Of a stretch of 64,000 bases of DNA, positions 51,081-63,857 are shown piece after piece. The stretch spans positions 101,574-165,573 of the forward strand of contig NZ_MRXX01000001.1 of assembly GCF_016642265.1 (NCBI RefSeq). The letters run 5' to 3'. The position numbers and the translations under genes are program-made. The notes beneath the pieces were generated by a model that ran no database searches, was not told the origin of the DNA, and was given only the letters and a program-made list of their open reading frames with translations. How positions within the stretch are numbered: the stretch's first letter is position 1; every line of letters starts with the position of its first letter. Source of the stretch: Streptococcus lactarius (GTDB taxonomy: Bacteria > Bacillota > Bacilli > Lactobacillales > Streptococcaceae).

Positions 51081-51122
51081 TTGAAATATTCCTTCCATTT
51101 GAATGATTTTTTACCTAATAAA

Positions 51123-51168
51123 ATTATATCGAAATCTGTAGTCTAACACAATCAAAAACTACAGATTT
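51123..51168 (-). promoter_or_regulatory. Promoter and operator-like inverted repeat of the R-M system
   Basis: Minus-strand -10 TATAAT (51123-51128) and -35 TTGTGT (51146-51151), 17 bp apart. A perfect 11-bp inverted repeat, AAATCTGTAGT / ACTACAGATTT, spans the -35 (arms at 51132-51142 and 51158-51168). Additional ACTGTAG/CTACAG half-sites lie near 51224 and 51244. This looks like a repressor or autoregulator site. Confidence 0.7.
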
Positions 51169-51339
51169 ACTATCAAAAAAATCATGAAATAGCTGAAATA
51201 ATAGGATTATACACAGAAACTATCTACAGACAAAACAAATTAAACTGTAGTCCGTAAATAATTAGAAGTATCTCCGTTCGTTTGCATCCCTATCAAGTGT
51301 CTATGGTAATAAACTTCATACTTAAAATAAAGAGTATTA

Positions 51340-51381
51340 GTATCAAAGCAACTATCTCAACTTGAGAGGTTACTTTGATAC
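51340..51381. other. Long interrupted inverted repeat near the island-core boundary
   Basis: Outer arms GTATCAAAG / CTTTGATAC (51340-51348, 51373-51381) with an inner TCTCAA/TTGAGA stem. Nearly the whole 42 bp folds on itself. No T-tract. Could be a small dispersed repeat, an att-related site or a folded RNA. Confidence 0.55.
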
Positions 51382-51396
51382 ATTCCCACTCAAGTT

Positions 51397-51420
51397 AAAA
51401 AGCCACTGTTCCCAGTGACT
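51397..51420 (-). terminator. Terminator of rlmD
   Basis: Stem AGTCACTG / CAGTGGCT (one G-U) with loop GGAA, then TTTTT on the minus strand, 26 bp after the rlmD stop codon. It marks the end of core transcription at the island edge. Confidence 0.85.
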
Positions 51421-51446
51421 TCATAAAGCCTTTCGCTAAAAAGTTT

Positions 51447-52808
<1,362 letters not shown>

Positions 52809-52825
52809 CTATCTTTCTACAAATT

Positions 52826-52860
52826 AAAAGGGATGGAGTCCAAAACTCCTATCCCCTTAT
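52826..52860 (-). terminator. Terminator-like hairpin between the LCP gene and rlmD
   Basis: Minus-strand stem GGGGAT-GGAGT / ACTCC-ATCCC with a one-base bulge, then TTTTAATTT. A possible rlmD promoter (TTGTAC, 18 bp, TATAAT near 52862-52867 and up) lies just before it, so rlmD may be partly uncoupled from the genes upstream. Confidence 0.6.
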
Positions 52861-52864
52861 TATA

Positions 52865-54175
52865 TCATCTCAGTCCCATTTGGTACAATTTCTTTTTATA
52901 AGCATCGAAATCGACGAGCAATCCTTGACCACCGTACATATCGTAGGCATCGACCCAATCCCCATTTTCTGGGATGGTCACGCGTTCCATTCCTTTGCCA
53001 GCACTACCGACCAGTCCAATCCCATTTGTCAATAGGAAGGAGAACGGTACATTGGTAGACGTCATAGCAAAGACTTTCCCAAGAGCTTCTGATCCCGTAA
53101 AGAGTTTGGTTGGATCCTTTATCTGATGCATGATAGCAGACATGACCTCTTGCTGGCGACGGGTCCGACCAAAGTCTCCTTCATCGTCCTTACGGAAACG
53201 CGAGTAATTGAGAAGGGTCCGGCCATCCATCCGTTGTTTGCCAACCTTGATGGTTTGCTGCGGAACGACACCGTCTTTCATGTTCAAATCATCTGGTACT
53301 TCTACTTCACTGACCTTTTCACCATTAATCGTTGAGAATTTGGCATCCATCTCAACCCCATTTGGAAAGAGGGTATCAATGGCTGTCGCAAAGGTTTTGA
53401 AATCGACCATGGCGTAATATTGGATGTCAATGTCAAAGTTGTCCTTGAGCATCTGACGGACCAATTCAGCGCCTTGGTTATTGTTTTGCTCCCCAATGGT
53501 GAAGGCAGTGTTCAATTTTTGGTCATAGTAGCCGTCATACTCTGGAATATTTTGCTGGCTGACTCCATCGATATGGACCAATGTATCCCGCATGAAGCTG
53601 ACCATCTTGATCTTGCCCTCTTTATTATTGACATTGACCACCATGATGGAGTCTGTCCGGGTCTCATCTGACTTCTCACCGATCCGACCATCTGTCCCCA
53701 AGATGAGGATATTGACCCCGTCTCGCGACTTTTTGCCGTTAAATTTTTCAACGACAGCCGGTTTGGCATCTGGACCTGTCGGCTTACTGTTCAGGCCTTT
53801 CACAAACATGAAGACCATGCCACCGATAATGAGCAGGAAAAAGAGAGCAATCCACTTGAGAATCCGCTTGACACGGACCTTTTTCCGAGATCTTTTTGGC
53901 CGATTTTGAAGAGGGACGGTTGCCTTTTTCTTTGACTTTTGTGAGCGCGATTGGTAGACAGGAAGGTCTTCGACCACTTCTTCCAGCTCATCTGAAACTT
54001 CCTCTTCCTCAAAGGTACGTGGTGTATTGGTCTCCTCTACGAAAGCACCTTGGCTTTTTTTGAGAAGGTAATTGTATTCTAGTTGTTCACGTTCATTTAG
54101 ATAATGATAATTGGAGTGTAAATAGTCTAATCGTCGTTTTTCATGATAGGTTAAATATTCCAAATCTCTACTCAT
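52865..54175 (-). CDS. LytR-CpsA-Psr (LCP) family cell-wall polymer transferase
   Basis: 436 residues. About 110 charged cytoplasmic residues (RSRKKVRVKR just before the membrane), one transmembrane helix (ILKWIALFFLLIIGGMVFMF, about 110-130), then the extracellular LCP domain: GVNILILGTDGRIGEKSDETRTDSIMVV, MRDTLVHI, the RTRRQQEV helix. LCP enzymes attach undecaprenyl-linked polymers to peptidoglycan. Streptococcal homologues at this spot next to pheA are called psr. Its ATG overlaps the pheA stop (TAATG). Confidence 0.93.
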   Translation of the reverse strand: MSRDLEYLTYHEKRRLDYLHSNYHYLNEREQLEYNYLLKKSQGAFVEETNTPRTFEEEEVSDELEEVVEDLPVYQSRSQKSKKKATVPLQNRPKRSRKKVRVKRILKWIALFFLLIIGGMVFMFVKGLNSKPTGPDAKPAVVEKFNGKKSRDGVNILILGTDGRIGEKSDETRTDSIMVVNVNNKEGKIKMVSFMRDTLVHIDGVSQQNIPEYDGYYDQKLNTAFTIGEQNNNQGAELVRQMLKDNFDIDIQYYAMVDFKTFATAIDTLFPNGVEMDAKFSTINGEKVSEVEVPDDLNMKDGVVPQQTIKVGKQRMDGRTLLNYSRFRKDDEGDFGRTRRQQEVMSAIMHQIKDPTKLFTGSEALGKVFAMTSTNVPFSFLLTNGIGLVGSAGKGMERVTIPENGDWVDAYDMYGGQGLLVDFDAYKKKLYQMGLR

Positions 54176-55016
54176 TACTGTTCTATTTCCTTCTCATTTA
54201 CTGTATATACTGGATACTGGCCAAATACTTTGACCGCAATCTCCATAGCCGAAAGTTCCTCAAAAGCAAAATGAATCCATTCTTCTTTTTCCATGAGGAG
54301 ATCAATAATAAAAAAATACTCCCCAAGCGCTGTTTTTAGCGGTCGACTCTCGATTTTTGTCATATTGATATTCCGCCAGGAAAAAGTGGATAAGGCCTTA
54401 TAGAGGGCTCCTGGTTGGTTACTCGGTAGGGTCAAGGCAAGACTGACCTTGTCCTCTGTATGATGCAAGCTTGTAGGCATTTCTACAGCTTTTTTTCCTA
54501 GGATCCAAAACCGAGTGTAATTCGCCGCCATCTCTTGGATGTCCTTGTGCTGCACATACAGTTGGTACTCGTGGGCTGCACTCAAAGGTGCGATGGCTGC
54601 GATGGTTTTCTCCGGATGAAGGGAAACATAGCGGGCTGCATAAGCCGTCGAGGCTGTCATTTCAAGCTTGGCCTTTGGATAATATCGGTCAATAAACGCC
54701 TTACCTTGGGCCAAGGCCTGGGGATGGGAATAAATCTCGTGAATGGGGCGGTCTTTTTTAGCCACGAGTAGCTGTTGTTGGATAGGATAGACGATCTCCG
54801 CAACAGTCTGAATGTCCCCGTGGTGGAAGAGATAATCGATGGTTTCGTGTACACTGCCCTCGATGGAATTCTCCACTGGGACAACAGCAGCGCTCACTGC
54901 TTCTTGTTCAAAGGCTTTTAAGAGCTCGGTCAAGCTTTCATAGGGGATCAATTCATCATTTAGAAAGGCATGACTGGCTACGCCATGGGTAAAAGAACCT
55001 TTAGGTCCTAAGTATC

Positions 55017-55026
<10 letters not shown>
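54175..55026 (-). CDS. pheA: Prephenate dehydratase
   Basis: 283 residues. N-terminal catalytic domain with YLGPKGSFTHGVA, then VPVENSIEGSVHETIDYL. The ACT regulatory domain (about 200-270) has LALTLPSNQPGALYKALSTFSWRNINMTKIESRP, which binds phenylalanine in this family. It converts prephenate to phenylpyruvate. A monofunctional enzyme with no chorismate mutase domain. Overlaps aroK by 10 bp. Confidence 0.95.
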
Positions 55027-56834
<1,808 letters not shown>

Positions 56835-56912
56835 TTTTTGTCCAAAATTTTCAAGAAAATCCGAATGAAGAAATGGCCTACTGGAGGGACTTTAAAATGA
56901 TTCCGAACAAAA

Positions 56913-56939
56913 AGCCAAAGCTGGGAAATCGCTCTGGCT
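56913..56939 (-). terminator. Terminator after the YlbF-type gene
   Basis: Nine-pair stem AGCCAGAGC / GCTTTGGCT (one G-U), 9-base loop, then TTTTTG on the minus strand, starting 9 bp after the stop codon. Confidence 0.8.
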
Positions 56940-56947
56940 AGACAGTT

Positions 56948-57286
56948 TTATTGGAACAAATCGTCAATCGGTTCAAAGATGATCTTTTCAAGATCTCCAA
57001 GATAAATGGACAATTGTTGCTGTTTGGTAAAGAATTCAGTCACAAGAGGACTTGATTGAATCTTATCCATATAGTCCTTCATTTCCTGTTGGACAGCTTC
57101 TGTTGGTACTTGTCCAGACTGCATCAAACCTTGCAATTGTTTTTGAAAAGCTAGGTATTCATCAAATAAAGCCTTTGCTTCTGGGTCTGCTTCGATCGCT
57201 TGCTTACTTGCTACAACAGCCTTGTATTCAGGCAGGTCTCGCAGAGTCCGCGATAGTTCATTTGCTAGATCATAAATATTTGCCAT
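56948..57286 (-). CDS. YlbF/YmcA family protein
   Basis: 112 residues, all helical: NIYDLANELSRTLRDLPEYKAVVASKQAIEADPEAKALFDEYLAFQ is the DUF964/YlbF pattern. In Bacillus, YlbF and YmcA affect RNase Y activity and competence or biofilm formation. In streptococci the gene is conserved in the aro region between tyrA and aroA. It has a TATAAT -10 box (57319-57324) of its own. Confidence 0.9.
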   Translation of the reverse strand: MANIYDLANELSRTLRDLPEYKAVVASKQAIEADPEAKALFDEYLAFQKQLQGLMQSGQVPTEAVQQEMKDYMDKIQSSPLVTEFFTKQQQLSIYLGDLEKIIFEPIDDLFQ

Positions 57287-57318
57287 TTCGTTGGCTCCTT
57301 TACTGATAAGATACCTCT

Positions 57319-57324
57319 ATTATA
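57319..57324 (-). promoter_or_regulatory. Candidate -10 of the YlbF-type gene
   Basis: Minus-strand TATAAT about 33 bp before the start; no convincing -35 at 16-18 bp. Confidence 0.4.
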
Positions 57325-57385
57325 TCGTTTTTTCCTTTATTTTCCTTAAATGAAGCTGGCATCTACTTCAAATCCTTCTGAAGAC

Positions 57386-58492
57386 CTAGCGAGCCAGTAC
57401 CGTATAAGACGTTGCTTTTTGGATCAACTCTTGGGCGCGCTTTTGATCCTCCGCCTGTCGAAAGGTGAGCTGTAAAATCCCGTGGATATCTTCGCGATTT
57501 TCTTCATTGATATGGATATTGACCAAGGAAATCCCTTGTAGAAGTTGCAAAATCTCAAGAATGACACCTTCCTTATCTGGTACATCGATAAAGAGATGAT
57601 AGGCGCTATCTCGCCCAGCAGGCTGATGGATCTGCATTTCTTGTCGGTGCTTCCGCCCTTCATAGAAAAATGTCCAAATGGCCTCTTGGTTATCTGCTTG
57701 AATGGTTTCAGCCACCTGATCCAAGCGCTCTTTGAAATCAGCGATCCGCTCTAAAATCGCATGAGGGTTGGACAAGAGAATTGAAGTCCACATGCCTGGC
57801 TCGCTTTCTGCGATCCGAGTCATATCCCGAAAACCACCAGCCGCAAAACGGTTTGCCAGGGGATGCTCCTCTCCATAAGCCACTGCTTGCTCGACCAAAG
57901 TGGTCGCCAAAAGATGCGGGAAATGGCTGATCTGGGAGGTGACCCGGTCGTGTTCCTCCGCATTGATTTCGATAAAGCGAGATCTCAGTCCACTCAGCAA
58001 CTCTTTTAAATTCTCTATTGAGCCGGCCTTGGTTTGACTTGATGGGGTAAAAATATAATAGGCATTTTCAAATAAGGTTTCATCCGCTGCGGCAGCACCT
58101 GTCTTGTGACTACCAGCCATAGGGTGCCCTCCGACAAAGCGAACAGCCTGATCCTGAAAGACTTGGTCTGCATGGGCCACAATTTCAGCTTTGGTAGAGC
58201 CCACATCAGTCACCAGCACTTGGTCTTTCAATGGCAATCGGGCCAGAATATCCAGATAAGACTTGGTTTGCTTAATCGGAAGGGCCAAGATAATCACATC
58301 CGCTATAGGGGCAAAGGAGGCAAAATCATCTGTTACTTGGTCCACCATTCCTCTTTCAAGGGCGATGATACGTGAGGCTTCACTACGATTGTATCCAAGA
58401 ATGGTCAGGTTTGGGTGGGCTCTCTTAATTCCTAGTGCGAGGGAAGCACCAATCAGGCCCAGACCTGCTATATAAACAACTTTCTTTTCCAA
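57386..58492 (-). CDS. tyrA: Prephenate dehydrogenase
   Basis: 368 residues if started at TTG 58492 (MEKKVVYIAGLGLIGASLALGIK), which has AGAAAGAG upstream and lies 16 bp after aroC; an ATG 17 codons earlier would run into aroC and adds a non-family sequence. Rossmann GLGLIGASLA, FVGGHPMAGSHKTG (substrate site with His), and a C-terminal ACT domain (LFIDVPDKEGVILEILQLLQG) are seen. Oxidises prephenate to 4-hydroxyphenylpyruvate. Confidence 0.95.
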   Translation of the reverse strand: MEKKVVYIAGLGLIGASLALGIKRAHPNLTILGYNRSEASRIIALERGMVDQVTDDFASFAPIADVIILALPIKQTKSYLDILARLPLKDQVLVTDVGSTKAEIVAHADQVFQDQAVRFVGGHPMAGSHKTGAAAADETLFENAYYIFTPSSQTKAGSIENLKELLSGLRSRFIEINAEEHDRVTSQISHFPHLLATTLVEQAVAYGEEHPLANRFAAGGFRDMTRIAESEPGMWTSILLSNPHAILERIADFKERLDQVAETIQADNQEAIWTFFYEGRKHRQEMQIHQPAGRDSAYHLFIDVPDKEGVILEILQLLQGISLVNIHINEENREDIHGILQLTFRQAEDQKRAQELIQKATSYTVLAR

Positions 58493-58508
58493 TGGAAAAC
58501 TCTTTCTT

Positions 58509-59675
58509 CTAAAAATTCTTAGTAAAGTCCCGGTGCTTGGCAACAGCTTCTTTCAATTCTTCCATGTTATCGGATGAGAATTTTTCCAGCACTTCTGTAG
58601 CAAGGACCGTTGCCACCACTGCTTCCATCACCACACCTGCAGCTGGCAGAGCCGTTGGATCGCTCCGCTCAACTGTTGCCTTATAAGGCTCATGGCTTTC
58701 AATATCCACACTCATCAAGGGTTTGTAAAGAGTCGGAATAGGCTTCATGACGCCACGAACCAGAATGGGCTCTCCGTTAGTCATGCCCCCTTCAAAACCA
58801 CCTAAATTATTGGTCCGACGGGTATAGCCGACTTCTTTAGACCAGATGATTTCATCCATGACTTGACTACCTTTTAGGCGACCCGCCTCAAACCCTAGAC
58901 CAAACTCCACTCCCTTAAAGGCATTGATAGAGACCACTCCTTGAGCAATTTTTGCATCTAATTTCTTGTCCCATTGCACATAAGATCCTAGTCCAACTGG
59001 GACACCACCAACAATGGTTTCCACGATTCCACCGATGGTATCACCATCTTTTTTCACTTGGTCAATGTAAGACTTAATGGCTTCTTCTTGTTCTGGCACA
59101 ACAATCGAAACTTCCGACTTCGCTGCCTTTTCCTTGATTTCGGAAACGGTTAGATTTTCAGGAACGGCAATCTCGATTCCTCCAAAATTGACAATGTGAC
59201 TCGCTACTTCCACACCAATCTCTTCTAAAATCCGTTTGGCAACGGCACCAATAGCGACGCGCATCGTGGTCTCACGGGCAGATGAACGCTCTAAGGAATT
59301 ACGAAGATCATCAAAACGGTATTTCATCCCTCCGACTAGATCGGCATGACCAGGACGCGGCTTGGTAATCTTTCGCAGATTTTTCTTTTTCTCTTCGACC
59401 GGTGCTACATTCATGATTTCCAGCCATTTTTGGTGGTCCAAATTGGTCACATTTAGGGTAATCGGACCACCCATGGTCAAGCCATGACGGACTCCCGATG
59501 TAATCTCGACCCGGTCACTCTCGATTTTCATCCGTGCCCCCCGACCATAGCCCCCTTGGCGGCGTTTGAGCTCTTTATTAATATCCTCTTCAGATAAAGG
59601 AAGTCCTGCTGGAACGCCCTCAATAATGGCGGTTAGCCGAGGTCCATGGGACTCACCTGCTGTCAAATATCTCAT
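58509..59675 (-). CDS. aroC: Chorismate synthase
   Basis: 388 residues. [20 protein letters not shown] at the N-terminus, [35 protein letters not shown] (in parts) and [13 protein letters not shown] match FMN-dependent chorismate synthases, with the basic and histidine residues in place. Forms chorismate from EPSP. Seven bp after aroB. Confidence 0.97.
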   Translation of the reverse strand: MRYLTAGESHGPRLTAIIEGVPAGLPLSEEDINKELKRRQGGYGRGARMKIESDRVEITSGVRHGLTMGGPITLNVTNLDHQKWLEIMNVAPVEEKKKNLRKITKPRPGHADLVGGMKYRFDDLRNSLERSSARETTMRVAIGAVAKRILEEIGVEVASHIVNFGGIEIAVPENLTVSEIKEKAAKSEVSIVVPEQEEAIKSYIDQVKKDGDTIGGIVETIVGGVPVGLGSYVQWDKKLDAKIAQGVVSINAFKGVEFGLGFEAGRLKGSQVMDEIIWSKEVGYTRRTNNLGGFEGGMTNGEPILVRGVMKPIPTLYKPLMSVDIESHEPYKATVERSDPTALPAAGVVMEAVVATVLATEVLEKFSSDNMEELKEAVAKHRDFTKNF

Positions 59676-59682
59676 ATCGGCC

Positions 59683-60756
59683 TTATACCTTTCTTTCTAA
59701 GAATTCCTTCATTTCCTGAAGAGGAATTTGATGAATCGCTGCTTGACCTAATTCTGGCACAATCACTAGTTTCAAGCTATTTCCACACGCTTTTTTGTCA
59801 TGTGTCAAGGCTTGATAAAGGGCTTCTTTATCCCAGTTCTCATAGGCCACGGGAAGTCCAAATTTCCGACACATTTCTTCGATTTGTTGGCTGATTCCCT
59901 TTGGCATCAGCCCCTTTTCTTCAGCGACTCGGGAGAGCTGCACCATGCCCATACTAACGGCTTCCCCATGCATGACCTGTCCATAACCCGCTATCGCTTC
60001 AATGGCATGACCAATGGTATGCCCAAAATTGAGATAGAGTCGAATCCCATTGTCCAGCTCATCAGCCACCACATGGTCACGCTTCACCAGACAAGAATGA
60101 GAAATAATGCTCTCTGCATGCTCTAAAATACTCTCAATAGAACCATCCATAGCTTCCAACTCTTCCCAAAGTTCCGTATCTTGGATGAGACCGTACTTGA
60201 TGACCTCCCCCATTCCTTCGATTAATTCACGGTGTCCCAAAGTGCTCAACACTTCAGGATCAATGAACACACCGTCCGGTTGGGCAAAGGTGCCCACCAT
60301 GTTTTTGGCAAAGGCTGTGTTGACTCCAGTCTTTCCACCGATAGAAGAGTCCACCTGGGCGGTCAAGCTAGTCGGGATCTGAACAAAGGAAATTCCCCGC
60401 ATATAGGTCGAGGCAGCAAAACCGGCCAAATCACCAACTACGCCACCACCAAGAGCGATAATTCCATCACTACGCGTCATACTCTCAGTGGCTAGAAATT
60501 CATAGACCTTGGATACAGTGGTTAGATTTTTCCGCGCCTCACCTTCAAGAAATTCAAAGCGCACCACTTGAAAACCAGCATTCTCAAGGTTCTTCTCTAC
60601 GATAGACGCATATAACTTAGCTACGTGGTTATCTGAAATGATAGCGACTTTTTTATTGCCCCAAAGGGTGCGCAACCAGTCTCCAACCTGGTTGAGACCA
60701 CCTCTTTCAATCACAATCTCATAGGAATGTCCTGGAATAGGTACCGATACGTTCAT
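59683..60756 (-). CDS. aroB: 3-dehydroquinate synthase
   Basis: 357 residues, with AAGGAG before the [26 protein letters not shown] NAD site ([14 protein letters not shown]), [17 protein letters not shown] and the zinc ligand histidines in [13 protein letters not shown] and HGEAVSMGM are all present. It closes DAHP into 3-dehydroquinate. A terminator and a weak promoter (AAGACA, 17 bp, TAAGAT) separate it from aroE. Confidence 0.96.
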   Translation of the reverse strand: MNVSVPIPGHSYEIVIERGGLNQVGDWLRTLWGNKKVAIISDNHVAKLYASIVEKNLENAGFQVVRFEFLEGEARKNLTTVSKVYEFLATESMTRSDGIIALGGGVVGDLAGFAASTYMRGISFVQIPTSLTAQVDSSIGGKTGVNTAFAKNMVGTFAQPDGVFIDPEVLSTLGHRELIEGMGEVIKYGLIQDTELWEELEAMDGSIESILEHAESIISHSCLVKRDHVVADELDNGIRLYLNFGHTIGHAIEAIAGYGQVMHGEAVSMGMVQLSRVAEEKGLMPKGISQQIEEMCRKFGLPVAYENWDKEALYQALTHDKKACGNSLKLVIVPELGQAAIHQIPLQEMKEFLERKV

Positions 60757-60826
60757 AGGAATCTCCTTCGTGTTATTCTTTCATTCTATCTTATCATGAA
60801 ATAGGGCACTTGTCTTTCTAAAAACG

Positions 60827-60870
60827 AAAAAAAGGGAGACCAGACTGATCTTTCAGACATCAATCTGGTC
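60827..60870 (-). terminator. Terminator between aroE and aroB
   Basis: Twelve-pair stem GACCAGATTGAT / ATCAGTCTGGTC (one G-U) with a 9-base loop and a T-run on the minus strand. A second small hairpin, CCACCT-AGGTGG, lies just before it (60871-60884). The motif GGTGGGACC there recalls a T-box end but lacks the rest of a T-box and follows a stop codon. Confidence 0.8.
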
Positions 60871-60906
60871 CCACCTTCAGGTGGATGCTGTTTAAGCATG
60901 TATTGT

Positions 60907-61788
60907 TTAGGATTTCGTTTCATAAACAAATTGCTGGTATTCATTTGTCATGGCCTTCCAGACAGCTTCTGTCGGAAAGTTTTTTTCTGTCATGTATTCA
61001 AAAGCTGCTTGAGCTTGGTAAAAAAGCAGCCCCAAGCCATTCAAGGTACGATTTCCCTGCTCCCTCCCAAGCTTGAGAAAGGGGGTCGCTGCCGGATAAT
61101 AAGCCATATCTGCGATGAAGGCATGAGGTGGAAAGCTAAGATGAGGCCCTATCGGAAGCGAGTGACCATCCATCCCAACTCCCGTCGCATTTAAGATCAG
61201 GTCTGCCTGATCAAAAGATGCTTGTAGGTCTTGATCATTTTCGATCGCCCCAAGCTGAATTGAAAAACCAAAAGCCTCTTTGAGGCCCTCAAGAGTAGCC
61301 TGGTAGTATGTCAAACGCTCTTTTCTAACAAAAACCGTGATTTGTTTGACCCCGAGCTTGATTGCCTGGGCAATGATGGCAAGCGCAGCACCACCTGCAC
61401 CTAAGAGAACCAAATTTTTACCTTGAATTGAAAAATCATTTGGCAAACTGCGGAAAAAACCAAGCCCATCGGTATTATAACCTTTGAGTTTGCCATCTCT
61501 CTGAACAATGGTATTGACAGAGCCAATCGTTCGGGCTAAATCATCGACTTGGTCCAAAAAAGGTAAGACCTTTTGTTTATAGGGCATGGAAATATTAGCC
61601 CCCAGCATGTCTAAATGACGAATCTGAGCGATAGTGCTTTTCAAGTCTTCTTCAGCAATATCCCAGGCAAGATAAACCGCATTGGTATCGGTTAGTTCAT
61701 AGGCTAGGTTATGAATAAAAGGAGAGATGCTATGGCGAATAGGACGGGCAATCACAGCGGCCATACGAGTATAGCCATCAATCTTCAT
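60907..61788 (-). CDS. aroE: Shikimate dehydrogenase (NADP)
   Basis: 293 residues. [17 protein letters not shown] and [17 protein letters not shown] form the shikimate site with the catalytic Lys and Asp. [14 protein letters not shown] is the dinucleotide loop, and [12 protein letters not shown] follows. Reduces 3-dehydroshikimate to shikimate. Overlaps aroD by 11 bp. Confidence 0.96.
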   Translation of the reverse strand: MKIDGYTRMAAVIARPIRHSISPFIHNLAYELTDTNAVYLAWDIAEEDLKSTIAQIRHLDMLGANISMPYKQKVLPFLDQVDDLARTIGSVNTIVQRDGKLKGYNTDGLGFFRSLPNDFSIQGKNLVLLGAGGAALAIIAQAIKLGVKQITVFVRKERLTYYQATLEGLKEAFGFSIQLGAIENDQDLQASFDQADLILNATGVGMDGHSLPIGPHLSFPPHAFIADMAYYPAATPFLKLGREQGNRTLNGLGLLFYQAQAAFEYMTEKNFPTEAVWKAMTNEYQQFVYETKS

Positions 61789-62455
61789 TCAGTAACTCCC
61801 GAATGCGTCTCATATTTTCAAGAGGGATTTGACCAGGGGCGCTTTCTTCACCAACGCTGGCATAAGACCAAGAAGAACCTGTCAAATCAGCAGTCAAACG
61901 CGAAATTTTACCGACCTTCCCCATCGAGATGGTCACATAGTCTTGCTCCGGATTAAGGGTCTTAAAGCCACGTGTATAGTTCATCAAATCAAGTACTTCT
62001 TGCTCATTGTGGGCCATGACCGATACCTTGACCAATTTTGGAGATAAGCTGGTTAATTCTGATAAGATCTCCATCATATTCTCCGGTGTTTCTTGGAAAT
62101 TATGGTAGCTCAATACCAGATTTGAAAATTCAAGCATCTGTTCGAAAACTTCACGATGGCTATAAAATTCGAAATCGATATAATCTGGGTGATAGATCGA
62201 TTGGATATCCTGAATAATGGCCAGGTATTCTTCACTCGTGAGATCAATCTGTCCGCCTTCTCCACGAGTCCGTAGGGTGAACAAAATCTCCCTCCCAGCA
62301 AATTTTTCAAAGACCGCAGGAGCAACCGTCAGGATCTCATTTTTATCTAAAAAGTCCGCGCGCCACTCGATAACATCAGCGCCATCATAACGCAAACGAT
62401 CTAGTTGTTGCGCCTCTTCCAGCGTGCGAGGCATAATCGAAACAACTAATTTCAT
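61778..62455 (-). CDS. aroD: 3-dehydroquinate dehydratase, type I
   Basis: 225 residues. [25 protein letters not shown] (Schiff-base His region) and [11 protein letters not shown] (catalytic Lys) identify the class I enzyme, together with the C-terminal [18 protein letters not shown]. It dehydrates 3-dehydroquinate. ATGA overlap with the methyltransferase gene upstream. Confidence 0.96.
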   Translation of the reverse strand: MKLVVSIMPRTLEEAQQLDRLRYDGADVIEWRADFLDKNEILTVAPAVFEKFAGREILFTLRTRGEGGQIDLTSEEYLAIIQDIQSIYHPDYIDFEFYSHREVFEQMLEFSNLVLSYHNFQETPENMMEILSELTSLSPKLVKVSVMAHNEQEVLDLMNYTRGFKTLNPEQDYVTISMGKVGKISRLTADLTGSSWSYASVGEESAPGQIPLENMRRIRELLNED

Positions 62456-63615
62456 ACATCCACCTTTATCGTAAATACTTTTAAGTAATTACTACTTTCT
62501 TCTTTCTTGTTCCATCGAAAGTCAGCAGGAAGTCCATAGGTCGCTAGATAGCGGTGCTTACGCCCTTGGAATCCCTTTTCGATTTGTTTTTTAAATTTTT
62601 CTTTATTGACATTGGCCGCATTGGTACTGAGAATCAAAATCCCACCTGGATTCAAGATCTCAAGAGCTTCACTGACCAAGCGATGGTAATCCTTAGCGAC
62701 TGAAAATGTCCGTTTTTTGTTTCTGGCAAAACTTGGCGGATCGATCACAATCACATCATAGCTCAATTCATGTCGTTTAGCATACTTGTAATAATCAAAG
62801 ACATCCATGACCACAAAACGATGGTCATCTAGTGCTAGACCATTGGCAACAAAATGGGCCTCTGACAATTCACGACTGCGCTTAGCAAGATCGACCGAGG
62901 TCGTTTGTACTGCTCCACCCATCGCTGCAGCGACCGAAAAAGCCGCCGTATAAGAGAACATATTAAGCAAGGATTTACCAGCAGCCAAGCCATCCACAAG
63001 ACTAGCTCGTACCTCATGCTGATCAAGAAAGATCCCCGTCATCAAGCCATCATTTAGAAAGACTTGATAAGAAACCCCGTTTTCAAGAATGAAAAACTCT
63101 TTGGGTGCTTCCTCACCATAGACAAAGGCCGACTCATATTCCACACCTTTGAAACGAATCTTTTCGTAAGCTCCTCTCACTTCAGGAAAGACTGCTTGAA
63201 AGGCCGCTAAAATAGTCTCTTTGATCTGGAACACATAAGGGTTATACCAAGAAAAGACAACAAACTCACCATAGAGGTCAACCGTAAAACCACCAAATCC
63301 ATCACCTTCTTGATTAAAAAGACGAAAGGCGGTTGTTGATGCATCAGAATAGTAAGAGCTGCGATAACTCTTCGCTCTTGTGAAAAGCTCCTGGAAAAAA
63401 GCTAGATCAAAGGAAAGCGGTTCACTCGACACAAACCAGCCGATCCCTTTATTCTGTTCAGACAAATAGCCTACCCCTAGAGAGTGACCGTCCCCAGCAA
63501 GAAGCTGAACAGGCTGGTCTAAGGCAGGGAGCGATTCAAAATCTTCTTTTTCAAGAAGTGATTGCCCCTGTTTGATTTTTGTTGCAACTTGACGACTGAC
63601 AGTAAGTTTTTTCAT
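62452..63615 (-). CDS. Class I SAM-dependent rRNA methyltransferase (RlmI-like)
   Basis: 387 residues. An N-terminal PUA-like domain (about 1-80) is followed by a SAM methyltransferase fold: [19 protein letters not shown] (SAM site), [19 protein letters not shown] (DPPxF motif). This matches the RlmI/YwbD-type 23S rRNA cytosine methyltransferases. It is the first gene of the aro operon here. Confidence 0.9.
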   Translation of the reverse strand: MKKLTVSRQVATKIKQGQSLLEKEDFESLPALDQPVQLLAGDGHSLGVGYLSEQNKGIGWFVSSEPLSFDLAFFQELFTRAKSYRSSYYSDASTTAFRLFNQEGDGFGGFTVDLYGEFVVFSWYNPYVFQIKETILAAFQAVFPEVRGAYEKIRFKGVEYESAFVYGEEAPKEFFILENGVSYQVFLNDGLMTGIFLDQHEVRASLVDGLAAGKSLLNMFSYTAAFSVAAAMGGAVQTTSVDLAKRSRELSEAHFVANGLALDDHRFVVMDVFDYYKYAKRHELSYDVIVIDPPSFARNKKRTFSVAKDYHRLVSEALEILNPGGILILSTNAANVNKEKFKKQIEKGFQGRKHRYLATYGLPADFRWNKKEESSNYLKVFTIKVDV

Positions 63616-63622
63616 AACTTCT

Positions 63623-63651
63623 ATTATACCAAAACTCTCGTCGTTTCACAA
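63623..63651 (-). promoter_or_regulatory. Promoter of the methyltransferase-aroD-aroE operon
   Basis: Minus-strand -35 TTGTGA (63646-63651), 17 bp, -10 TATAAT (63623-63628) with an extended TGG just before it. It lies very close to the start codon. Confidence 0.85.
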
Positions 63652-63806
63652 AGCTATAATATTGTAGTCTATCCTTTTCCCTCTTCTTTCCAAAAGCAAT
63701 TGTGACATTTTTTCTCCCTGATCGAACACTTCAGAACACCTCCCTTACTAGAGGATTTCTTTCCTTCAATTTACACTCATTTTTTTATTTCTCCATAAAA
63801 ATATGG

Positions 63807-63812
63807 TATACT
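63807..63812 (+). promoter_or_regulatory. Promoter of ltaS (extended -10)
   Basis: TGGTATACT reads as an extended -10 with no clear -35 at the usual distance; about 45 bp upstream of the GTG start. Confidence 0.6.
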
Positions 63813-63857
63813 TGTAAGTGAAAATTTTTAGGAAATAAGACAAGGAAGTAACATTTT

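Noticed and set aside
60857-60890. T-box-like GGTGGGACC before aroB
   Set aside because: Only the short motif and a terminator are present right after the aroE stop; the specifier and stem I structure have no room.
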